Shown: one piece after another, positions 36,274-48,200 of the stretch
Numbering within the stretch: the stretch's first letter is position 1
How the letters are laid out: every line of letters starts with the position of its first letter
Assembly: GCA_008933995.1 (NCBI GenBank)
Contig: WARS01002947.1
Coordinates: forward strand, 1 to 64,000
Reading direction: 5' to 3'
DNA: 64,000 nt
Source: Datnioides undecimradiatus
Lineage: Eukaryota; Chordata; Actinopteri; Lobotiformes; Datnioididae
Position numbers and translations under genes: made by a program
Notes under the pieces: model-generated
Database searches by the model: none
What the model was told of the DNA's origin: nothing
What the model saw: the letters and a program-made list of their open reading frames with translations, nothing else

Positions 36274-39200
36274 TGCCAACATCTTCTGACCAGCTACAGA
36301 TGGGCTTAATAACAGAGCAAGGCCTGCTCTGGCATCTCAAGACAGAGAGGAAAGGGGGATGAGAGGGAAAGGAGAAAAGTAAAAGCTGCGATGGAGAGAT
36401 GAAAGACGGCACTGGAGGACGAGTGAGAGGCAGTGTGAAGGGACGGCGGAGGGGCCTGTTTGACCCCGTGTGTTTTCACACACACCGACAATGGGTGACT
36501 GTGCAGCTCTGCACAGAGAAGCCAGTCGGACACAAGGTTCGTTTCAGCTGTCTGTGAGCTGTGTCGCTGTAATGGAGCGCTGTTGATGACAGGCACCGTG
36601 CAGCAGCAGCAGCAGACCCAGAATAGAACAGAGAGACGCAGAAGAAGAAGGGACAGGAAGGAGGACAGGAAGCATAGTGACTATTTTTACTTCTGGTTGC
36701 TACCCCCTTTTCCATGGCATTGGTGTGGCATTTCCACAGTGGTGGGGGCACAGTACGCCTGTTTGAGATGTCTCTCACTGGTTCGATTGTGCGCACTTGT
36801 TAATTGGACAGGAAGTGTCCTGGCATTGCATACATGCGATTATAAGGCACTGGAAGAGATGTCAACAGGCTCCCACTGTGTGTGCCTCTGACATTAAATT
36901 ACACTTTAATATGTATGAGTTATTCCACAGATCACTTTGCCTTCCAGATGTCTCGCCGCTCTGTCCCCACTGTCTCTCAGCCTTCCTCTCTTTTCCCATC
37001 AGCTGTAGCTGTGTTACACCCTTCCTCCTCTTTCTTTTCCATCCGGTTCCTTCCTGCGCCCTGTCAGCTGATGATTTATGGTTGATCACGGCAGAGTTTG
37101 TGTCCATGTGTGCACATATTTGCCCCTCTAGTTGAGAGACTTAAACCATTTAAACAGCACTTTGCTTCAGTGTCTACTGTGTACAGGTACTGTTTCTTCA
37201 TTACGGGACACGGTTTTTGGAGATTTGCCGTTAAAATGCTCAGGATTAGTGTTCTCTCAACACTCACAGCAACCTGTTTACATTCAGTTGGACTAGTTTT
37301 CAGCCATAACATTAACCCTGTGGTCACAGTCATGATATCTCACATTTCAATTTGCAGTTGTAATATAATTTTAAGTCGTAAAGCCTAGAGTTAACGGATC
37401 TGTACGCCCCGGACTAGTCAATAGTGATGATCTACGTGATCTATCTCTGGCGTCCATCCATCACTAACAGATGTCTCTTTTTGGAAACTGAGGAGCTGAA
37501 TTTCACAATAAGCTGCACAGCACACACACATTTCACAGATTTGATCTCAAGTGATGGTGTTTAATGTGTTGTAACTCTCTGTGGGTTCAACACATTTTAC
37601 ATTACACAGCAGCCATATTTCATTTCACAGTATTTGTTAGTGTAGCATTATTTGGTTGGGGCATTGAGTGGATATAAGGTCTGCATACAATTTCATTCAT
37701 TTGCTTATTTCATTTAATATGTTCCTAAAAATTACCATCTACTGCGTTCTTCTCAATGCTCTCCAGCTGTAGCTCAGAAAAAGCACTGTGTGCCACACAC
37801 ATCCACGCTGTCGTTACCTGAGAGCTGTGAATATTAAAAGTGATTCTGTGGGACACATGGGCGTGTGCGGGCACGTGTGTTTTAGCACAACGCGTTAATG
37901 AAAAGGCATCAAAGCCTCTGCACGTATGTGTGACAGCTGTGGTGTGCTGTGTCTTCAGATCACCAGTTTAGAAGTTCCTCAGTAGTGGAATGTTAAGTTG
38001 TAAAGTCCATATTATGTGGCTTTTGTGTACCAGTGTGCGGGGATGGTTGAGTCCTCCTGGCTCTGTGCTCTGTGCAATACAAAAGTACAGAGCGAGAGGG
38101 AAAGTGGTCCTGGGTTTAAAGTGTCCCTTCAGAGTGTGTGCTGCTGTTACAGCTCAGGAAGTGTGTGGGCAAGGTTTCTCCTGCCAAGACCGAATGCCTT
38201 TTCCCTTCAAGATGCCATTCAAAGGCCAAAAGCACAGTTGCTCCGTTACCTCCTGCATTATTCCCTGTCATCCAGCTGTCAGAAATTGATGACGGAGATG
38301 GAAAACGAGTGCAAGCGTTTTCTGAACCGCTGATACAACCTGACTGACAGTCAACAACTTTAAATTGTAAAACGCTGGCTCCTTCTCTCTCCCAGGAAAG
38401 TCGGATGTGTATATCCAGCTGGACCTGGAGGCAGAATTTCACTTCACTCACCTGATCATGACCTTCAAGGTAGGACGAAAGTTCTTGTCACGAGCCTATT
38501 GACCTGTAGGTAAGTATTTGTTTGGTACGATCCTCTTTGGTACGATCCTCTTTTGCAGACCTTCCGTCCGGCGGCCATGCTGATTGAACGGTCGGCAGAT
38601 TTCGGCCGTACCTGGAATATCTACCGCTACTTTTCCCACGACTGCGCCTCCACCTTTCCGGGAGTGTCCCAGGGTCCTTCGCGGAACGTCAACGATGTCA
38701 TCTGTGAGTCACGCTACTCCGACATTGAGCCATCGACGGAGGGAGAGGTAAGAGATTGATGGATCTACAGTATTCGTATGGGTACAGCTACTTTACACAA
38801 ACAGCCTGATGAATCCTTTCCATACTGAGACATAACTCATTTGCCTTCTTGCCAAGAAGCTTTTAAATAACCCTTCACATCTGTAGTGGACGCTGAACAC
38901 TGTCAGGCGCTCTGATGCAGACTCATACTGCATATACTGCAAGTTATGTTGTCATTAATGCAGCTCTTGTAATATGTCCTGGCCTAGGTGATCTACAGAG
39001 TGCTGGATCCAGCCATCAGGATCAAGGATCCGTACAGCCCGAGCATCCAGAGTAGGTCACGCCACTGTTCTTACTTTAACAGCTGAATGAACCGACGCGC
39101 TAAGGTCATGTTGGATACGTGTGGTGATCATGTGGGTGCATGTTGGTGTGTCAGGAGGCAGGAAGCTCTTTGATGTCAGTCATTCTGAAAGGTTAAGACC

Positions 39201-42200
39201 TCAATGACAATCTGAATTACAGCACGTTATGAAACAAACATTAAATATATCATATTAATAATCACATAAACAATTATTTATCATTTTATATGAAATACAG
39301 AATTTATACTAATAGTTTTAATGAGTTTGTATATAAATCAGTGGCATATCATTATGCACTTTAATACATTAGTTTCAGGCAAAACTGGTCCTTTCATTTC
39401 ATCTGTGCAACATGTGTTTTAAAACAGCTAGCACAGGCCTCACTGTAATACAGGATGAACTCTGCAGTAACACACCATTCAAGCCGACACAGTGACGCAG
39501 GTTTCCCTGAGCAGACGTGCGTTGCGTTACCTTCCATGGGTAAGAGTGTGCAGGGGCTTTCAGTGAAGAACAAGAAGTAGTCTGGGCGCACTAATGTTAG
39601 AAAGCTAGGCTAGCTAGCATCCGTCTGTGATAGTTGATCAAACAATTGCAGCACCAGGTATCATCTTCCGGGTCCTCTAGCCATGCTGGCCCACAGGTGT
39701 CCGTCAGCTGCTGCCATAAGAAACACCCAACCAAAGGCCTGAAGCTTAATTGTTGTCTCCTCAGATATTCTCCTTGTTTTAAAACGTATACAGTTCGGTC
39801 TCGTTATCATTGGAGTTTGTTTCTATGCTTTAGTCCCATCTGTCGCCACAAATCAATCTCCAGCCGACACAGTCAGCTCCCTGTCATCCAGCTGTGACAC
39901 ATCATGGAACAGAACAGCCCCTCTCTCTGGGGTGTTAAACACGGCCCCGCTGTGTGGAGGACATGGAGAGATGTGAAAAGCAGCTGTTCCTCTCCCACAC
40001 AGCCTCGCTGTCCGAGCCCTTGTGTTTAAACTGGCAGGACATGAGAGCTTTTCCCAGAAACCCAAGCTTGGTTTCCAACGCAGCAGCTGAGGTCGTCTTG
40101 TTCTGTTGCTAAATATCTCTCAATAACTGGCCCACACCGGGACCTCCGCACCACCTCGCTGCTCTGAAATCCAAATTTACTGCCTGCTGTAAACACAACA
40201 AAGTCATTTAGTAGCGCAAACTTTCCTCTGTACATATACGCAGTTAGACAAGTCACAGCCCTGACTCTGACTCCAACTCTGTATAAACCAAAGCATTTGA
40301 CTGCTCAAGGTTTTTGGGATCATTAAAACTTCTGAATATTGTTTTCTGATGAAGTTACGACAAATGTCTAATTAGAAAACAGAAATGCAAAAAGCTCATT
40401 TCATTGTTTTTATGGCAAAGTTCTCAATCTTCTTGTGCACCTCCAGAATTTACTAATCCATAATTCACCGACAGCAGTTAACTACTGCAAAATAGCAGGA
40501 AACGCTCTGTAAGAGACCCGGACTTTACTGAGGACACAGCGAAAGAGGGAGTCAGAAGTCTCCGGGGGGGTCATGGCAGAGTTGAAGGGGTGAAAATGAA
40601 CTACAAGAGGTGAATGTGAGTCTTTCTCAAGGGAGTTCTAACTTTAAACACAGACAGGAAACACACTGTTATCAGTCAGAATGAGTTACAACACATTGTC
40701 TCCAATCTCCACTGCAAAGAGACGTCCTAAAAGACACCTCACAACTGTCTTTAAGCTTCCCTCAGTAAGTCTGAGCATCTGAGGGCAGGTAGACTGGAGT
40801 CTGACATCACAACAGCCCATTTGATAAATTCTCACTGGTTCTTTCATCTTTTCCGCCACCATATTAGTTTGGTGCTGTGTGTTTATGTCTTGGATTAGCA
40901 AAAACATGTTTCACATCCTCCATTTTTACTCAAAAGAAAGGTGAAGGTGCTCCTCTGAGTTAAGAATGCCAGCAGGAAGAATGCCAATACCACGACTCAG
41001 ATGGTGGTTTTTGGTCTTCTCTCCATCATCAGAAAGAGCTCACATTTGGATTTATTTCTGGAGTATTAAAAAAAAAGATTGTGTCACCAGCACGTTCCTC
41101 TCTGGAGCTGGTGATATAAGTCTGTCTCAGGGTCAGAGTTGCAGCTGCTGTTTGAGATGGAGGACTGTTCTTCAGTCTGCAGCAGGGGGAGATACAGACA
41201 GTGTCTTAGTGCAGAGGAAGCGGAGGGATTAGCGCTTGTCTGTCTGAATGGGATTCACTCACTGCAGATAAAGTCGGCGGAGGAGGGTCAGAGTTTGGAA
41301 ACCAAATCCTCCAATGAAACATTTTGTCCGTTTTATTACATCACTGCTGCTTCCACTCCAGCAGAATTTCAAATGACGAGAAACTCAGAAGCTAAAAGTG
41401 TTGATATGCTGGTCATCACTGAGGTTTGCCCTTACTTGTGGGGAAGAATAGCTTGTAGAGATGAACCTCTGCAGGCTGCAGCTCCTCTGCATCATGATAA
41501 ATGTTCAGAATAATTTACTAATGCTAATTATATTCATCATAACTTTCTATGTTCTTCCTGAAACCAACGTTTTTAATATGAAATGTGTGAAAATGTGTTT
41601 TGGCATTAGTCACGCACTAATGTGTGTTGATGACTCGCTGCTGAACAGCTGGATTGTAACAGCGTAGAATGCTTGACCACAGCTATTCCTGCAGACTGAC
41701 GGGACGAAGGAAGGGTGTTATCTCTCACGCTGTTAGGAATTTGCTTCAGCCAGTTTGAAACGATACAGAGGCGTGACGTGGGAAGAACCTTTTCAACGCC
41801 ACATTCCATCACTGTCCATCATTTTTGGATTTTCTCATTCTGGAGATGCATCTGAAACTGCCAAATGGCATTTGGAGAGTGTCTTGCTCAATATAACATG
41901 ATAATTTTCAGTTCAGTCAGAGACTCTGATTGCAGCGATTTGACTATTTATGGCAAATGATTATACGGTATAATTTGGCAGACAGGGTTCTGCTCGTCTA
42001 GGGAGCTAAAAAAGAAATAAATCTTTTGTAGAGCTGCTGCTCCCGCTGTATTTTTAGTAAAGACCAAACACTGGGCACGTGAGGCGGTGGTGGTGGAAGG
42101 AGCTGCAGCAGCAAAAGGTGCTGGCATGAAGGCATCAGCAGAGCAATAGTGAAGGGTCAGGTTATAGCAGAACCTTTCCTGGACTATTGCCGTTCATTCC

Positions 42201-45200
42201 AAACTCTTCTCACATTGAGATCAAGTCATGTAGTTAGAGAAGGTTGTGTGTGCACGAACATTCAGTAATACGTTCCTTTACCAGGATGCCAGTCATGTGA
42301 CATTGAAGGTTGTGAAGTTGCAGGTTTTGGTTTGAAGTTTTTACTCACCATGCTAGAGCGGCTGCCCCTCCTCCTTACTCCCCTTGTGTCCTCTTTCCAA
42401 CAGACCAGTTAAAGATCACCAACCTGAGAGTGAACTTCACTAAGCTTCACACGCTGGGAGACAACTTGCTGGACCCCAGAGCTGAAATCAAAGAGAAGTA
42501 CTACTATGCCATGTATGAGCTCGTCGTACGTGGAAACTGCTTTTGCTATGGCCACGCCTCAGAGTGCGCCCCCATCGATGGCATCAGGGGCGACATAGAA
42601 GGAATGGTGAGTGATGAGATGACAGACTTTTAATCTGAAGTGTTCCTCCTGTTGCTCTCAGCCCGTATAGATCCTCTCAACCCCCCCCCCCTTAAAGGTT
42701 CACGGCAGGTGTGTGTGCAACCATAACACCAAGGGTTTAAACTGTGAGCAGTGTAGTGACTTCCACAATGATCTGCCCTGGAGGCCAGCTGAGGGACGCA
42801 ACACCAACGCCTGCAAGAGTGAGTACAGTGCAAGTGGTGAAAGTGGAAAGTCTGAATACAATACGCACATATGTTTACGCATGAGATTGAAATTGAATAT
42901 GTCTTCTTCTCTAGAGTGTAACTGCAACGCCCACTCCACCCAGTGCCACTTTGACATGGCGGTGTACTTGGCCACTGGAAACGTCAGCGGAGGGGTGTGC
43001 GATGACTGTCAGCACAACACAATGGGACGCAACTGTGAGATGTGCAAACCCTTCTACTACAAAGACCCTTTTAAGGATATCAGAGACCCTCGAGTCTGCA
43101 TAGGTGAGTGCGTGTGTGTGTGTGTTTACTGTCAGGGAATGTGTGTGACTGCTGTTGCTGCAGGAACATGACCAGGAGCTGCAGAGGGGCAGAGGTGAGG
43201 CAGAGATGCTGCATGAGGTGAAAGGGATCGCTGCACTGAGGTGGTTATTGTAGTGTGTTCTGCTGATCTGTTCAACACAGGAGCTGCAGCAGTGTCACAC
43301 AGCACAGCTCAGAGTGAGACTTTAAAACCCTTCAACACTGAGTGCTGCAGGTTGATTCTGTAGGTTTGACACGGTGGATGACGGTAGCTTATGGTGTTTA
43401 TCATAAATCAGATTGTAGAGACTTGTAAATGTGCGTGTGTACACCATAATGTGGATGTGAGTAGTGAGCATAACGATATGTAGCAAGGAAAGTCAGACTC
43501 AAGGCCAGGCCGGGCCTTGATCCCGTGGGAGTGCTCGGCCCAGGGGCTGTGACTCAGGCTGGCTGACACATAGGAAAAACATGAACGTGTCCACTACAAC
43601 TGCGTATCAGCGGGCTTGGTTGTGGCTATCCCACTCAACTCTCATGTGTAGGTGGACTATGTTACCTTTGGACAGAGCCAGGCTGTTTCCCCCTGTGCTA
43701 AACGTGGCTAACAGGCTAGCTGCAGCTGTCTAATATGACACCTTCTTTCCTCTAGAATGTCCTGGGTTTATTTTGCACGTCACCCAGCCTTAGTCGCTAT
43801 TGCATGGTGAATCTGAAGATTAATGGAAGCACTGGTCCCAAAGGCCATGCCTGCCAGATTTTAGCAACGTGTGGTGTGACACATCATAAATAATATGACA
43901 CAGATTTAACAAACATGTCGCAAAAAGATAAAAACATGGTCTATATGTGGCCTGATAACACAAAAATGATGCTGATGAATCGCCATCTGTTGGATCACAA
44001 TATCCACAAATGCAAAATGCTTTAGCACTCGCCATAAGGTGGGGCCATTGTCCACGGTCACAAAAAATTGGATCAGTGTGCAGCATATCAAGAAACAGCA
44101 TAATGTTGGCAGCAATATCAATATCCAGTATGTGTTCAGATGATTAAGGAAGTATGCATGTTGAAGTGTCCGCTGCGTGTTCCTGTGTGCACTCTATTCC
44201 TTTGTTTTATATTTCATTAGGACCAGCATGAGGTTATTTACTACAGTCTACCTTAAACGCCACATTAACACCTGAATGAAATCACATTCACACACGCTGT
44301 CACACCACACAACATGCAAACCCAGACAAAGCGAGCTAAGATTACACGTTTACCATCTCACGCGTTAAGACTCACGTGGCACTTGTGCGTGCTGCAGCTT
44401 GTGACTGCGACCCGGACGGATCCCTGAACGGCGGGGTGTGCGACAGCCACACGGAGCCCTCCCTCGGCATGGTGGGGGGTCAGTGCCACTGCAAGGCCAA
44501 TGTTGAGGGCCCACGCTGCGACAAGTGTAAGACTGGCTTCTTCGGCCTGAGCGCTGACAACCCTCAAGGCTGCCAACGTGAGTACAGTCTCAGTTACCAC
44601 AAACACACAGGTTTACACACAGTTGTATCTAGAAGACATCAGACATTGTGCTCTTTGTAATAACTGATCTGCTGATCATGTTCACACAGACTTTAATTCT
44701 TGAGACTTTGATACCCAGCTTTCCAGTGTTCTGCAGTAACTACCCATCTGTGATAGACCTAACTAACTGCATCCTCATCACTGTGCCACCAGCTTGCCGG
44801 TGTGACCACAGAGGAACAGTGTCAGGCAGCTCCCAGTGTGACCCAGTCAGTGGCGACTGCTTCTGCAAGCGTCTTGTCACCGGACGCAGCTGTGACCAGT
44901 GTTTGGTAAGAGACAGGCTGAGCTGTGATATCTGACGTCACACAATACACCTTCTCTTTCTCCGTCGCTCTCTCTCCTTGCCACTCACCCTCTGACCTGT
45001 CAGTCAGTCCTATTGGTGGTAATGTGACATGTGACAGGACCTTCTGAGCCATGGACAAAAACAGTTTTCATCTGTTTGCCTTTTTATTTTTGACTGCCTC
45101 TGTCACGTCCGTCCTCTATGCTTTATTCTAAACATGACACCGTTACATTTACTCCTCACTGCCTCACGTTACACTCTCATTTCACCAAGTTTCTGCCAAA

Positions 45201-48200
45201 CATGTGCTGCTTAACTTCTCCTCCGCTCTGTGTTTCTTTCTCACACTCCCCTCACCCGCTCTGCCCAGCAGTTCATCATATTAGCTGGCGACCAGTTTCC
45301 TGTTATAATTCAACCTCTTGTCCCAAACCCACTCAGCCTGGAATAGTGTAGGCGGGAATGTGAGCTCCTGTCTGGGCCCTGTGTCTAAATTTAACCCAGG
45401 GATTTAAGGCTTGTATGGTTGGTGTGGGTTACAGCAGGCCTAAAATGGTCAGTGCCTGGACCTGGTCCGAAAGTGTTCCTGTTTCCTGATGGGCCCTGCG
45501 AAGCCTCATTTTAGTAGCAATAATGTCATGTCGACATAGGACAGAGTTTGACTTCAATCTGGTGGATTTCAAAATTAATAGAAAATAATAATAATGAAAT
45601 GAATGTCCACGTAAGACGCTGCCTCACTGAAGAGTTAAAGTTGATGTTATCCCTGACTTAGAATTTCTCTTATTCACTTCCAGAATAGTTGTCAAGCAGG
45701 AACCAAGCAGTGTTACAGCCAATGCATGTCCACAAACTCAGACTGGACAGATTCAATAGACTAGAAATAGAAAGTGACCCATTTGCTTTACTGGATAACA
45801 GAGTGGGATGGATAGTGAGACCTTGACCGACCCCCATCTCAGTGGACATAGCAGGGAAAGCGACACAGCACGTCTGTCTGCCGGTGACTGCTCAGCTGTG
45901 AAGCGGTTGCACTGTCCTCCTTTGTCCGTGCCCGTCACTCACTCTGCCCTCTGCCTTGTCCTTCTGTGTTTCCAGTCAGAGCACTGGGCCCTGAGCCACG
46001 ACCTCAACGGCTGCAGGAGCTGCGAGTGCGATATCGGAGGAGCGCTGGACAACCTGTGAGTGACGCTGTTGCTTCAGTCCCGAGTCACAGGTCACACACT
46101 GAGTATGAGGGTGTTACAGATAAGACTGCTCAGTGGGCGGGCACCTCTCACATGACACACACACTGAATTACTATTCACCAAATAGCAGCTGCAGCTTTG
46201 AAATCATTTGCCACTAGTGGTGGGCATGTTACAGCCATGCTTGCTACATTGTACTCCTGTAGCATATATATTGAATGAAACAGAAAAGATAAGGATGGCC
46301 CCTGTGCAAGGATGACATGCAAAGTTGGTAATGTGGATATGTCCGCAACTTTGGCCCAAACTAGATCTATTGCTGCGAACATTTGTTCACGCATTCATGG
46401 TCCCCAGAAGAGAAAGCGCCACATGAGGTGAACATGAATTTGCCATGAAACTGATCCATTTATGGGGCTTCAAGAACTTTGGAGATCTTTTAACCTCTCC
46501 TTCAATGCCATCACGAGTTCAATATTTGCATTTCTCTTGGTTCTTGGTTCATCTCCTCTCTGTAGCTGCTCCATGGAGAGCGGTCAGTGCCGCTGCCACA
46601 GTCACATGACAGGACGCCAGTGTACGCAGGTGGAGTCTGGATATTTCTTCATGGCGCTGGATCACTTACTTTATGAGGCTGAGCTGGCCAAAATGGGGCA
46701 GGTGAGCCTTAATCTTCGTCAGCACAGATCCTGTGGCTTTACTGTGGGCATATGTTTAACATGAATGCGTTTGGATATTCTCAGAGCACCACCGTGGAGA
46801 TCAGGGAGCACCAGCCAGGTCGCCCCGCTACGTGGACGGGCATCGGGTTCGCTCGAGTACCAGAGCGTGGCACCCTGGAGTTCCTCATTAAAGACATCCC
46901 CTACTCCATGGAATATGACCTGCTTATCCGCTATGAGTCACAGGTGTGAGTGTGTGTGGGTGTGGGTGTGTACATGCTGTGCAAGTATTGTTGATATTTT
47001 CTGAAATGTGCATAATTCTTCTTTTGCCTGCACACCCACAGTGACAAGAAAGACTTCAGAAAGACTTCGGAACGCCACTACACACACAGCTTTTTACACT
47101 CTTGAGTGTTAATGAGTGATTTAGACGCGAGCCAGTCCAGCTGTTTCCAGCCTTTATGCTAAGCTAAGCTAACCCTCCCCTGACTCCAGCTTCAGTGAGA
47201 GCGCGATTGATCTTTTTCTTGGCAAGAGAGCAAATAACCAAATTCCACAAACATTCAAACTATATATCGTCTGTGCAGCTAAAGCCCCTCTGACTGTTGC
47301 AGGAGCATGCTAGCACTTTTGCTTGTTTCAGACTTGCATTCTACTGTGAGAAGCATGGACCACAAAGAGCTACCACAGAAACTGTGAGATCTGAAATGTT
47401 GAACAGTACCAACACTCAGGACAGAGAAGAATACAGAAGGTTTTAGATTCTTCCGCCATAGAAGCATCACATGTACACGTAAAGCATTAGCCATTACTTT
47501 GTAACCAACCTCCTCACCCTTTTCATATCTTGTAGTTCATGATCATTTTTACATCCACTGTATATGAACCATATATTGTTTATTCTCCTAAGATGCCCCG
47601 AGACTGGGAGGAGGTACGTATCACAGTGATTCGTCCGGGGCCAATTCCCACCAGCAGCACCTGTGGAAACACCATCCCAGATGATGACAGGCTAACTGTC
47701 TCCCTGCCTGCTGGAGCCAGGTCTGTGCCTTGAGCATACACCCACTCGCACTCACAGTCACACTCCCACGTGCACAGTCACTTACTGTCATCTGTGCGCT
47801 GCTCGTGTTTGCTCCAGGTTTGTGGTCCCTCCTCAGACCGTTTGTCTGGAGAGAGACGTGACGTACACCATCCGCTTTGAGTTCAGACGCTATCAGAACA
47901 CCAACAGTATCCTCAACGGAGTGGCCAATGCTGTCGTCCTTGTCGACTCTGTGAGATGAATTTCTCTTTCCAGTCCTCTGAAATAGCCTCGGAGATGGAA
48001 TTCCACACACAAACCTCTCCCTCTCTCCCCTTTCTCGTTCTTCTCCAGATCGCCTTGATGCCACGCCACTCGTCCCTGGAGATGTTCAACGCAGGGGATC
48101 CGGCTTCCAACAACAGGAAGCAGACCTATGAGCGGTATCGCTGCCACGAGGGGGCGAAGAGTGTGACACGCCCGCTGCTGAGCGACACCTGTACCAAGCT

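Larger units (their letters stand above)
35215..42606 (+). other. lamb2: lamb2 exons 2-7: laminin N-terminal (LN) domain and start of LE1
   Basis: This block encodes the LN polymerisation domain (about residues 20-267). Landmarks are [84 protein letters not shown] and [15 protein letters not shown]. The last lies next to the NFT N-glycosylation sequon. Exon 7 passes into the first LE repeat at [11 protein letters not shown]. Confidence 0.92.
42607..46701 (+). other. lamb2: lamb2 exons 8-13: LE repeats 1-5
   Basis: These exons carry cysteine-rich laminin EGF-like repeats (about residues 268-540), each with eight cysteines. Typical phrases are [56 protein letters not shown] and [12 protein letters not shown]. 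They form the rod of the short arm. Exon 13 runs into the LF domain. Confidence 0.9.

Noticed and set aside
35917..36412. Open frames rich in Val-Cys or Thr-His repeats
   Set aside because: They are translations of CA/TG microsatellites. The same applies to frames at 3079-3513, 32484-32821, 14754-15060 and 25528-25722.
43820..44121. 93-codon minus-strand frame in lamb2 intron 9
   Set aside because: No domain, no start context or splice partners. Likely chance or an old repeat.
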